A stretch of DNA of 64,000 nt from Ignelater luminosus (Eukaryota > Arthropoda > Insecta > Coleoptera > Elateridae). Below, piece by piece: positions 39,299-50,224 of the stretch. Every line of letters begins with the position of its first letter. The first letter of the stretch is position 1. The DNA is taken from the NCBI GenBank assembly GCA_011009095.1, contig VTPC01091290.1, forward strand, positions 7,025 through 71,024. The letters are read 5' to 3'. The position numbers were made by a program, and so were the translations under genes. The notes below the pieces were generated by a model. The model did not search any database, was not told the DNA's origin, and worked only from the letters and a program-made list of their open reading frames with translations.

Positions 39299-39476
39299 CA
39301 TCATGGGTCTGTCCATCGTGGGTTGGCGAATGCAAGGATGGTGATCGCGTGCAGGACGGTGGAGGACCGGCGCCCCTAGCCATGATAGCGGCTATAGAAA
39401 AGTCCGTCGCCCGCGTCTTCGCCGTCGGCAGCAGCAACCCCGCGGCGCTTTCGTCGGGCATCGCTCCTAGGAGCAT
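39299..39476 (-). CDS. mid/H15: T-box gene (midline/H15/Tbx20 type), coding exon 1
   Basis: The ATG at 39476-39474 is the first in frame after a TGA 15 bases upstream; a second ATG 15 bases downstream (MPDESAAG) could also serve. The exon encodes 59 residues plus one base. ATDFSIAAIMARG (residues 23-35) is an Eh1-like motif that recruits the Groucho corepressor in many transcription factors. The equivalent FSIAALM lies near the N-terminus of vertebrate Tbx20. A Pro/Ser/His-rich tail follows. The donor GTCAGT leaves one G, which joins AT at the start of exon 2 to make Asp without breaking the frame. Codon use is much more GC-rich than the surroundings, as in the adjacent promoter block. The transcript extent and first noncoding exon, if any, are not known from this sequence. 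Confidence 0.87.
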
Positions 39477-39900
39477 ATCACAACACACTCAACCGAATTT
39501 CGTCTGTCAAAGTCACAAGCACTAAGCACCACCGCTCTCGCTCCGGTATAAAAGCAGCTGTCAACTTTAGTAAAACATGACGAGTGTCCAGTATATGTGG
39601 GGTTCGCTAGTAGACTGACTGGCTCTGAAGTCGGTTAGGGCCCCTCACGTAGTCAAAGGCGGAGCGTTGTGTTCACAAACATCCACTAAAGGAGGAGCTT
39701 GATGGAGGCGGTCGTAGGGAGTGTGTGTGGTCCGACTATCAGTTTCGCCTGACTGAAGCCATCAATCAGTGAACTATGCGGTGGCGGTGGCGGTGGCGAC
39801 ATGCTCTGTAGACAGCCACTTGATATCTACCTCCCTCGCCCCCGGCCACCCACGGTTGACCACGAGCAATCAGCACGCCCAACCATTGCTCAACATTATA
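39477..39900 (-). promoter_or_regulatory. mid/H15: GC-rich 5' flank and likely 5' UTR/promoter of the T-box gene
   Basis: A CpG-bearing block upstream of the start codon, much richer in GC than the surrounding DNA. It holds a short GGTGGC-type triplicate at about 39779-39800 and several TCAGTC/TCAGTT initiator-like words on the minus strand. A consensus TATAAAAG at 39547-39554 lies on the opposite strand. I cannot place the transcription start. Confidence 0.5.
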
Positions 39901-42344
39901 CACGCATTTCATTCAATATCGCATTAGTTTCATTTCTACCCATGCATCCTGTTACAACACCTACTACTATACCTTAAAACTTTTTTTTATTAATTATGAA
40001 CTCGATGTTTATTGTTTACCTGCTGATATCCGATTCGAGATTTTTATTTCACCCTCTAACTTTCTTATTTTTTAACGAATTCTCAACCCAGTAAATAAAA
40101 TTGCTTTATTTCCAGCTTTTCAAACAAAATTCTCATACTGAATCTAAATTATGTGTTTTATGTTTTTCTGGTTTTTCAATATTTTATTACCTGTCATTTT
40201 TATTTATACAAATTGATAAAAACGAATAAATTATAAAATTAAAAACCTAGCAGATAAAAATGTAATTTTTGTAATCAATTTGATTCAACTATTTAAGGAG
40301 CCGATATGGTATATAATACCAGAAGAAAACACGAGAATTACGATCAATTGTTGCTTAGTATACTAAAATGTAATTTAAAAAAAAAGTAAATGAAGAAATT
40401 CCTTTTTGGGTAACGGCAACAAATATATGTCACTGTAATTTTGTTATTTTATGATTTTTTTTTTATTTTCAAAAAATACCTAATTTATGATCAAACAAAT
40501 AAAAATGGAATAGCCGCTCAAAATATCTAGAAATGATAAAATGTAAAATATTTAAAAAGAATTCTTTCGGAGCAAAAAATATGTCAGATCAAAGAATTGT
40601 TATTTAATTCATTGTTTACAGAAAAAACGATTTTCAAAGAAATTAAATAAATTATTTTGAAATTTGGTGTTTCGAAGTCAGAGGAGACAACAATATTGAA
40701 GACCTTTTGAGTTCTGTTACCTCATATTGTTATAATCGCAACAGTCCACCTTCTTTTGCGTTTTTTCAACCAAACTGCTTTTACTATCATCGTTTAAGTG
40801 TCCATTCTTCTCTGTCATACACGTAGCATAGAGGTTGTAGTAGTAATACGCATGGCCACTTACTAAACCTTTCATTCAGTGTCTCCTATTTCTTCTTTTT
40901 TAGAAGTTGTTGGAAACCTTTCTATATCTCCACTTTTCTTGAAATACATCTCTAACTTTCAGCGTAAAGATATTTGTTCCATAGTTAGGAGTCAGTTAAC
41001 TCTACTTTTGCATCTGATTGTTCATTATTTCTGCCACGGACATAAAGGCTCTGCATTTCATAAAAATAAAGCAACACCAAGATCAGTTGCTTCTGAGATT
41101 ATTTGACTGTGTAGACAATGGGAATCTTTAATTTGATGGTTTCAGATAATTACCATATCATGACAACTATCATTGAAGTTAGTAAACAATTTGTTTCGTG
41201 TGAGAATAGCATCATCATCATCAAATCTATAGCCCCTATATCCTACAAGCTGTTAGCATATCTTGCTGGTGATCTAAACATTCTTTTCTATCATTTAATT
41301 TCTTCTACTTTTTTTCATAACACCCTCATCTATACTGCAATTGTTTTTCTGCTTCACTTTAGCCGCTTTGATTTTTTTGATCTTTTTACATGAGGATTCT
41401 TTAAAATATCTCTTTGTGGCGGAATCCTTTTTTATCTCCTTGAAAGAAGAAGAAGCCATATTTGTGTAACAAAACATCTTGTAAAAGAAACTAAACACAT
41501 TTTAATTTTGTCCAAGTCTTCTATATGGCACATCGAGTGGTCAGAGTAAGAGATAAATAGATGCAAAAGTTAGATCCAGTCTGAATAGCTTGCAAAAAAT
41601 AACCATCACATATAATGATACACAATTTTATGAGGAAGAAAAGACAAAAATAAGCGCAACGTCGACTTTTTATCAGTATAGTAGTAGCTAAGTGATCTCA
41701 ATTTTGAACAGCATAACTTAAAATTTGTCTTCCAACAACAGTGAGACATTGGAAATAGTTCAATTATATAGAAATCGTTTTTGGCCCGATTGTACTAGAA
41801 GGCTAATTAAAGCATCTAGTGATTGTAGATTGTTTTGATAACATTTGCTTTAAACCTTTACAATGCAAAAAGACGTAGTGTTCTGCTTTTGCTAAATAAT
41901 ACATGAATTCTTATTAGCTGTCCTGTTTTTAGAAAATTTTAATTCATTTGAAAATCTAAAGCTATAGCGTACCTAATACAGAATCATATTAGAGCATAAA
42001 GCAATTTCTAGAATGATTAGATAGTTGTTTGTTCAACTTTAAGAACCGTTTGTAATATACTTGAGCTCGCAGTTTACTGTAAATCAAAAAGTTATATAAG
42101 CAATGCCCATAGAAATGTAAAACCTAAGAATTCTTACTTTTTCCGCCAAATGAAAGATTAGGTATGGTTGACTAGTTAGAAATTTGCATTCTTACGACTT
42201 AATCATTTCATAAATGAATTCGAGATTGGGAAAAAATTCCTACCAATTATTGAATCAGTTGCTTACTCAGAATTATGTCCAAAACTTCCGAACTTCAATT
42301 GTCTGCCTGCATTGTTAAGATTGTGTAGAGAGCTAATACAGTAC
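39901..42344. other. AT-rich noncoding stretch upstream of the T-box gene
   Basis: Nothing firmly recognised. Open frames at 40879-41106 and 41118-41393 have no motif. Some of the right half may be undetected remnant of the adjoining piggyBac copy. Confidence 0.4.
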
Positions 42345-42960
42345 AGTAATCAAACTTTATTATATTGCAACACCGGGAAAGACGCTAACGATGATGATAG
42401 ACTTCTTCTTGATGGTTCGATACCGATGATCTTCATAAGATATAAAGTACACTGCTGTCGAAATTTCATAAATGGTATAATCTTGCAAATTCTTCTGTAT
42501 AGTAACCATTGCTGGACACAGCTACAATCTACGGTCCAACAAAAAAGGGGCACCACCATTTTCTTGAACGTATCTAACAACGATATGTTTAAATGAATTG
42601 ATCGTTTAGATTGATTTCACTTACATGCTAACTGGAAGATGCAACTGGACCATGCATTCTTACGCCGATCTTTTTTTATCGGCCTAAAAGTATCGCACTA
42701 CAGTCTTCATTAAGTTTGCTGATATGTAACTTGTTACGACGATTGTAAACGCAGTGTCATTCCATTGTGCTACTTACAGTGTACCGTCTTCAGATATAAC
42801 TTTCTTTGTTGGAAAATCTAATTTCTTTAGAAAACACTTTTTCTGAAAAGTTTCTGTGCTTCCACAACCCAAGCGAGTAAGTTCATCCAGTAGTCCAATT
42901 GAAGAGAACAGGTGGTCAAAGTATAGTTTAATGCCTTTTCCCATAACTTATGTTACCACC
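42345..42960 (-). mobile_element. Degenerate piggyBac-type transposase
   Basis: Read downward on the minus strand, GKGIKLYFDHLFSS (about 42950-42910) matches the piggyBac DNxFTS region with a catalytic Asp. It is followed by LLDELTRLGCGSTETF. WNDTAFTIVVTSY (42766-42727) matches the conserved W.D...V...S block. In another frame FKKMVVPLFCWTVDCSCVQQWLLYRR and FRQQCTLYLMK (42580-42430) match the GKKWWWPLF...D..V.NAWLLYR....FRR...YL region. The N-terminal part and the C-terminal Cys-rich domain are not recognisable. At least two frame changes and several stops are present, so it is inactive. TTAA target sites were not assigned. Confidence 0.82.
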
Positions 42961-44559
42961 AAAGTTTGCTGCATTGTTAGGTAGATGGGCAACAAAAATT
43001 AAATTAAAATCGATCACCAAATGAAACATCTGTTATAATTTTAAAAACCTTTAATTGGAAATTCTAAGACTTCTAATTTGCAGTGGTGGCCAAGAGAGAT
43101 CAAAATTCAAGAATTCAGAAATGGGTAAGTAAAAGACTTCAAACTGCATAAGAAATAAATTCGTAGATTCTGATCCTTATCTAGGTAATTTCGAAATGTC
43201 TTCAAGTCTTGGTTTCAGCTAAAAGATGTGAAAGATCTAAAAATGATAACTTCAAGTAATCAGTGCATTAAGTCATAAAATCTAGCTTTTCTGGAAAAAA
43301 ACAATTAAAATCCAAAAAGCAATGAGTATAATATTAAAAGATCATAATTGCAAAACTTTGGCCATTGGAAACTAGCAATAACATAAAAGAGTGAAATTAG
43401 TTTGTTAAAATGAGTTTCTTCCAATAAGATTTAATTGCGGTGTGAAAGTTTCTTGGTTTTTTGAAGAACCCGTTAAAAAATTTTGTTGTCAAGATAAATA
43501 GATGATTGGTGATTGATGGAATAGCTATATCAAAAGATTCTAGAAGATGAATAATCCTTCTCTTTGATGAAAAACTGTTTAGAACTGTAATCGATACTCT
43601 ATGCGAAATCAACACAACCTGTAGCTTCTGCGTGGAAAACCTTGCGCTTGTGGTACTTTTCAGTTATGTACTAGGTTGTATATACTAAGTGTCTTACGAC
43701 AGTGGGAACCTGTTGATTGAGCTGCTTGAAGTAAAAAATCACGATGTGTTTCTGACGTTTATTTCGAAAACTTCTTGAACGTGAACATCTTCAAACAAGC
43801 ATACAACTAATCAAAATGAAATTAAACACACTGTATGGACCAAAGACCAGCAAAGAAGCTATAACGCTAACTTCCACGATTTTTCAATCGGGACATCTGT
43901 AATGAAACATGTAAAGTTCACTTTTATTTGATAATATTAGCACTAACTACCTGACTATCTCAAACAAGCTGGTTTCAGAATTATCACCATTATTTATTCA
44001 TATGACTTTAGAATGAATAATCGGAGTTATACACACGAGGAAGTGAAATTTAATTTGATGATTGATAATTTGTAATTATACCGGAAAAAAATTCTTTTAT
44101 ATGTAAAATGATATTATCAGAACACACACGTAGATATACGCCTTCACCACTCACAGTACACACGCTAGACGTATAAAAAGTGTAAGGAAAAATAATTTAA
44201 ATATTAAAAGATATATAGCAAGGTAAGTCTAGATAAGCCACCCTATATCGTATACCTTGTCTAAACGTGAAATTTGATAAAATCACTTTCCCTGCAAAAA
44301 CAGAAAACGAAAAAATGCCAGTATGAATACTTTTACACTTTCTAGCAATAAAAAAGTTTTTATTTTTTGATAAAATTTGAAATTTCCAACACGTAAAAGT
44401 AATGTAATTAAAACAATAGAAAACGATATTTCTTGTTTTTCTAAAACTGGATTTTTCTGTTACAAGAATAAAATATATAGGTGTAAATGAGATGTTAAAA
44501 CTGTTTACTAGTGGAAATTGCACTTTCCTAAAGGTACTTTTTTATGCAACACCAGCATG
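42961..44559. other. AT-rich noncoding stretch
   Basis: No gene recognised. Minus-strand open frames at 43397-43615 and 44197-44523 have no motif; the first could be an unrecognisable N-terminal part of the piggyBac copy but I cannot support that. Confidence 0.4.
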
Positions 44560-45200
44560 AAACCACCATGAATAAATTTTGTTGTTGCAAAATAGGCACG
44601 AGAACCGTGTGAAATGGTTTAGTCGCGGCCCCAGGTGGGTCATGACATTCCGGTACACCAACTAAACTCATACCGTATATCACGCAGGTAAAGTAATAGA
44701 AAACTCTATTGGTTGACGTTGTGCTATAATACTCTCTCAAAACGCAGTCACCACTTACAATGACAAAGTTTACACTCGGCGTTATATTTTTTTACACCTT
44801 GGACACGGAACCCATAAATTTATGTACCGTGTTTGCTTGGTGACATCTATTAGAACTATTCATGGTAAAGACGACAGCTAGAGGCCAACTCGTATATCCC
44901 CCTTATTTAGAAGGCCCACCTAGGTGAGCACCTTTTGCCATAACGCACGCCTTTTAACACAAAAGCTTAATGTTTTGTATTCGTACGTAACAAATATATT
45001 GTATAAACCGCAGTTTCACGAGATTGAATATCCAGTTAATTGGCCGTTGAGGGGATGCAATTCAAGAAAAAGGGACTGAAAGAAACACTTAAACAAGGCA
45101 AGCCCCCTCCTAATGTTGTGTTGGACCCCTGCGGTTTTTAGATGTTCATATTCGTACATTTGTTTGAAGATAATCGTTATATCTTTAAAATTTATCGCCT
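44560..45200. promoter_or_regulatory. GC-rich noncoding block with T-box-like palindrome
   Basis: Raised GC over about 600 bp, 5 kb upstream of the T-box gene start, with no plausible protein. CACCTAGGTG at 44917-44926 is identical to the central ten bases of the classical Brachyury palindrome. The flanking bases diverge (GCC on the left, AGC on the right). Enhancer role is inferred. Confidence 0.35.
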
Positions 45201-47189
45201 CCATTCAAAACAGTAATTATTATTATTATTATCATATCTGCTATCAGGCTAATGTTGTTTAAATTCGTCGTTTTACAAAAAAAACATGTAAATGTTTATA
45301 AGTTTGGAACTCGTAAATTTTGAAGGACGTTAATACATAATACAATAATATTATACCTGAATCCACTAGAGACACCTTTAGAAAATGTTCTAATCCTATA
45401 AAGAAGTCTTTTGAAGAAATAACAGAATAAGCTTATGTTATGTTATAGAGGTTTTCCTAAAGTCGTAAAGGTTTTTTCTAGTCACTATTCATTTATATAC
45501 CTACATGTTTTGACATACCAAGATTAAGTAAAAGAAAGCTAAAGGTTACATTGAAAACATACCATTTTTAATAGAAAAGCTATTGGTCCGCATAATTTTT
45601 TTGCTTTTGTTTTGGTAATTTTCTTTTCTACAGTACTTGTATTTTCGTTATTTAAAACCTCACATTTGCGAATGAATGGAATGTAATGATTAACCATGAA
45701 ATCTGACGCCTAAGAATGCAGTTTACGACTTCAGTTACATACATACATGCAATTGGTAGTCTAAGGGTCAGTGGGCTGTTATCGAAAATATCCGAGATAA
45801 ACTATAAATGATTGTTGATTTCCTATTGTAAAACATGAAACTTGTTAGGAGAAAGAACAAAATAAACAAAGAAACAAAAATTGCCAAACTACCAATTAGA
45901 CACTAATTTCATGAATAAAAAATGTCTCAACTGAAGACCAAACATAGGTGATTATAACATATCTTCCAATATTTCTTTTATTGTAATCAATACTTAATAT
46001 CTAGTATTTGCTGATATTTAAAATCTTTAGAGATTCCTACTCGAAGGTGAAGAAGAACAGGTAGATAGTTACACAGCAGTCTTATGCAAAAGACAGTTTC
46101 TGAATGTTACATCTTTTGCAATATTCTTTCAAAATAAGAAATGATTTTGACAAAATTAAAAAGAAAAAATCTGGTGAAGAAGGCGTTCTATAGGGTTTGG
46201 CCTAAGAATATTATAAAAAACTCATTTAAAGATAAAAGGACTTTTAAAAACAGCTTCAAACAAAGGACTGAAAGAGATGCAGGAAGATGTGGGGAAATGA
46301 ATTAGAAAGCTAGACAAACGAACTTCTAAATAAAAGTACTTGAATTATTGCTAATGTGGCTCATGTGTTGGAAATCCTCCTGAAATTGGTTTTATGTAAT
46401 TCTAAAAGCCAAGAGTTACATTTGCTGCTTTTATTGTCATGTGAATATACGTAAAAGGTTTTAGAGACCTAATTATATTGATCATTAGATAATTATTGTT
46501 TCACTTCAGATATTAGAGTAAGGTCCTGCAATATATTTTACAAGCGGTAAGAAGAATGTAAGGCGTTTCCTTGGAAGTCTTTTGGGTTTTTAACAAAAGT
46601 CAGTTGCTAAGAATTTGGACCCTAAAGACTTATTCGATCTACTATACTTAACAGAAAGAACAATGCTGAAGTCAGATACATTCTGATAAAACTTTTTGTC
46701 ATGGAATGTAATAAGTAAAGGAAATAATGAGAAATTCACGTGAAATAAATAGAAAGCAAAGCAATGTTGTAGGGCACACATTCGTATACAGCCATTTCTA
46801 GTTTTCTATACAGAAAGGTACATTCAGCAATAAAGTTAGAAATTTAAAAATAGGAAGTCCATTTTGTTTCATGTATTTGACGTTTTGAACTCTCCTTGAA
46901 ATACTTAGAATCTGCTATTAACAAATGGCGACTGGTTTATTTATTTTCTCAGAATATGGCGAGCTTCTTAGCAAATATAATTTCATTTTATTAAGATTCT
47001 TATTTGTAATGTAATAACTGTATCTACAGTGGAAATGATAGGCAAAATAAAAGTCAGTAACTGATATCAGAAGAAAGAAGAAAAGTTAACTGTGCTAATA
47101 AATATCAGTTTTATGCAAAGCTATCTTTACAAATTTTGATGTCTTGTTACTGTGTTTCTTCGGGGCAATTTCGGGATTTATATATTTAA
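45201..47189. other. AT-rich noncoding stretch with short ATT repeat
   Basis: Begins with an (ATT)n run at about 45212-45232. No gene recognised; the right end abuts the 3' end of the RTE-type LINE. Confidence 0.45.
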
Positions 47190-49620
47190 GAATTATACGG
47201 CTGTCTTCCTCCTTTCAACCCTATTTCCATTCATCCTTGTTGTTCAAATCTCCATCCCCTAACCCTCTTCTCTCCGTAGCTTCAGTCACGTCATCTCTTT
47301 TTCTTCTCCCCATAGGGTTCCATTCGATTATCTTATGTATCCATCTACCATTGTTGCATCTTCTAGCATGGCCATACCACTGCAGTTGCTTTCTTCGATA
47401 ATATAGTTACCTCGTTCTTTTAAATCTTCATTCTTCTTATTTTTTCACCTTTGGGATTCTATCAGCTATTGTTGTTCTGCAACATCTTCTCCAGCATTCC
47501 ATTTCCGTAGCATTAATCTTTTGTCTAGGACCAAATATCTCCGAGCCAAATGTCATTATGCTCTCTATCATAGTTTTGTAAATCCCTTTTGTCTCCTTTG
47601 TAATATGTTTGTCCCACAACTGTTAGGCTGTTTTATGCGGGTTCTTGTTTGTCCCATTCTGATTTTTGTCTTCTTCCATTCTTGAATCTTTTAATATTAT
47701 CCATACAAGGTATTTGAATTTGTCTGTAGCTCTTATTACTAAGTTTTCGTTTAGTACTCCTAAATCTTCTGTATTTAATTCCCCTGTTGTCAGATATTTC
47801 GTTTTTTCGAGATTAATGTCTAGGCCCTTTTTGTTGTATTCGTCCTTTGGTTTTCGAATCATATAGTTGAGGTCCTGTGCAATTGTGACCTGATCATCTG
47901 CAAGACTCTTATGAGTGATCGTCTCTTACTGAGACCCCCATTCCTTGCCATTTTCTTCCACTGCTTCAGCGTCTTCTCTAAATAGATCTTGAAGAGCGCC
48001 GGTGATGTAAAGCATCCCTGTAGGAGACCTTTTGCAGTCTTGAATTTCTTTGTCAGTTTCTTTTCCACCTTAAAGACTACAATATTATTTTTATACATCT
48101 CTTGGATGGCTTCAATCAATTTTTTCTAAATTTGCAATTCTTCCACTGCTCCCCAAAGTCTTTCGCTAGGGACGGAGTCATAGGCTTTCTTGATATCTAT
48201 GAATGCTAAGTAAACGTCTCGGGTTTTTGCTTTCTTTTTTTCCATTAGCTGCCTTATGGTGTATATATGATCTACACATGACCTCTTCGCAACCAAACCC
48301 GCTTGTCTTCACCTATTTTTTCTTTTATGTTATCTTCTAGCTTGCTCTTTATTATTTTTTCGTACATCCTTCCATGGTAGAGACAACACTTATTCCTCTG
48401 TAGGTGGTGCATTTTTTCTTGTCACCTTTTTTTATAAATTGCTCTACTCCTCAAGTAGATCTTTTCCATTTATTGCTCGTTGGAGAACGTGTTTCAATAC
48501 TCTTATAAGCTTCTTTGGTCCATATTTCAACAAATCAGGTATTATCCCTCTTGGTCTTGCCGACTCTAGTTCATCTATATCTTTTGTTTCTTTCTTCTTG
48601 TACATTTCAGCAAAGTATTCTGTCCATCTTTTTATGATGTCACCTTCGCTTTTGAGTATTTCTCCGTTTGCTCCCGGTATTCTATTAATTGGCTTGGTTC
48701 TTTTCCCCGTAAATTTTTTTTTATTATTTAGTATTGGTATTTTATATCTCTTTATTGGTCCGCTTGCATTGTATTCAATGTACCGTTTGTTATTCATGGT
48801 TTTTGTTTTCCGACTTTGTGTCCAGTTGGTCCTTTTGCGATTTTCTTTACTGCTTTTTTGAAATGTTGTGAAAAAGTTTCTCACTGTAAGGTTTCTAAGT
48901 GGGTTAATTTTCTCGATATTCTTTTGCATGTTCTTCTTATACTCCCCCAGTATTTTTTATTTTCTTTTAATTTGGCAACATTAAATTTCGTGCGTACCGG
49001 TAGGATGTTGGTGCTCTTCAAGCTTATTTTTATTTTGGCTCTAAGAAGTTGATGATCTGTTCCTACATCTGCACCCCTCATCACTCTTGTATTTTGTAGG
49101 GAATTCCTCCATGTTCTTTCAATCATTACATGGACAGTTTGGTCTCTATAGATACCTTTAGGTGATATCCAAGTTGATTTATGATTGCCGTTGTGTTTGA
49201 ATAAGGTACCCGCAATAACTAAATTATTTGTCAAGCAGAAGTCTACTAGTCTACGGTCATTTTCGTTAATTTCCCCCATTCCGTGTTTCCCCATGATGTT
49301 TTCCTTGTCTTTACCCACTTTTGCATTTAGATCTCCCATTAATATCCCAGTTTGCTTGAACTCCCTCATAAAAGGTATCTTTGATCGTCTTTATCATTTG
49401 TAGGGCTATAGACGTTTGTAATAAATATATTTTTGTATTTCCCTTTAAACCGTGCCCATATTATCCTTTCTGTTTTGCCTTCCCATTCCAGTAAGCTTTT
49501 TTAAATTGATTTATTTATCATAATTACTACTCCCCTTTTCTTGCCGTTTCGTCTTCACATCCTGAGTAGAGTATTAGGTTTCCATTTGCAAGTGTCATAT
49601 CTTAATTTTGTACTTTGTCA
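47190..49620 (-). pseudogene. LINE ORF2: endonuclease and reverse transcriptase, broken
   Basis: The endonuclease starts with LANGNLILYSGCEDETARKRG (about 49590), continues with IFITNVYSPTNDKD, GDLNAKVGKDKEN (frame 49369-48881), FCLTNNLVIAGT and RGADVGTDHQLL, which carry the Asp, Asn and His of the APE fold. The RT follows. PINRIPGANGEILKSE and RWTEYFAEMYKK come in frame 48929-48444. TTYRGISVVS (about 48400), VYLAFIDIKKAYDSVPSE (about 48220-48160), GLLQGCFTSPALF (about 48030), LADDQVT (about 47905-47885, the F/YADD catalytic box) and LDINLEKTKYL (47820-47790) follow. The tail IYKTMIESIMTFGSEIFG and RRKQLQWYGHARR is also visible. The early endonuclease seems shortened between about 49640 and 49600. 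At least five frame interruptions rule out activity. Confidence 0.83.
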
Positions 49621-49679
49621 TTTCTCTTGAGATTTGTTCGGCTTTGCTTATTTTGGCCATTGTTTAGACGTTTCAGCAG

Positions 49680-50105
49680 CCCAGAAAAAAATTAGATTTG
49701 TCTCCTTTTATATTTACTTGTTTTTTTTTTGTAGCGTATTCGATTCGTTGTTCTTGTTTCTTGCCCATTTCACCACCTCTTTCTCTGTTTTTTGTTCTTT
49801 GTGTCGGTTTTATAGTAGTGTATTCTCGTATTTTTTTGGAATTTCTTCTAGGACGTGCTTGTCTTTGTTCCATTTCCATATTGGCCCTTGTATAGTAATT
49901 TTTTGGTATCTAGTTTTAACTTGGTTGCTTTTGCTTATTTCGTCTTTTGCTCTATTTCGGGTTTCGTGTTGTATACGCATCTCTTCTTTTGTTAGATCGT
50001 TGTTTATATATACTTGTTCACGTTTAATCAGTCTCAGTTTCTTTTTGTTTGCATTATCTCGTTTTTATCTTCCTTGCTTCCTGCTTTTACCATATCAACT
50101 TATAT
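49680..50105 (-). pseudogene. LINE ORF1-like C-terminal part
   Basis: The minus strand gives KREQVYINNDLTKEEMRIQ (about 50020-49965) and, further on, YQKITIQGPIWKWNKDKHVLEE (about 49905-49840). A basic, Arg/Lys/Gln-rich stretch follows to 49673. The DLTKEE...K...G..W.W order recalls the end of ORF1 in arthropod RTE-like elements. It lies directly upstream of the endonuclease. One stop splits it. The N-terminal half of ORF1 is missing; the element is probably 5' truncated here, next to the hAT-like terminus. Confidence 0.6.
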
Positions 50106-50149
50106 GACTCTTCTATTTTAGTTCTTTGTATAATTTGTATAATTATTGA

Positions 50150-50224
50150 TGGTACATTTGGAGACTCCCTACAAGATGAGGCCCGGGGCGGACCGCCCCC
50201 TCCGCCCCTTTAGATATGCCACTG
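50150..50224 (-). mobile_element. hAT-like transposon terminus with GC hairpin
   Basis: Read on the minus strand from 50224, CAGTGGCATATCTAAAGGGG resembles the CAGTGGCGTA-type ends of many hAT elements. It runs directly into a GC-rich segment with GGGGCGG-A-CCGCCCC (50185-50199), a perfect 7-bp inverted repeat. The element would lie to the left, where the LINE now is. No matching opposite end or 8-bp duplication was found. Confidence 0.5.

Larger units (their letters stand above)
47190..50105 (-). mobile_element. RTE-clade LINE, nearly full length, broken
   Basis: On the minus strand the pieces lie in the order of a non-LTR element: an ORF1-like tail (50105-49680), AP endonuclease (49600-48980), reverse transcriptase (48930-47640) and the C-terminal region (47619-47190). 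The wording of the endonuclease (GDLNAKVG, RGADVGTDHQLL), the RT (KGLLQGCFTSPALFKIYLE) and the WYGH.RR.....K.IEW.P.GRRKRD tail is that of arthropod RTE-like elements often annotated as craniofacial development protein 2-like. Several frame changes and stops are present. No poly(A) tail or clear target-site duplication was identified. Confidence 0.85.

Noticed and set aside
47027-47032. CAGTGG as possible second end of the hAT-like element
   Set aside because: The bases after it do not match the other end (AAATGATA versus CATATCTA) and the flanks do not form a matching 8-bp duplication.
48439-50107. Long plus-strand frames rich in Phe, Leu and Ser (140 and 157 codons)
   Set aside because: They are antisense to the LINE ORF1 and ORF2; the Phe/Leu-rich hydrophobic character comes from the Lys/Glu-rich codons of the sense strand.
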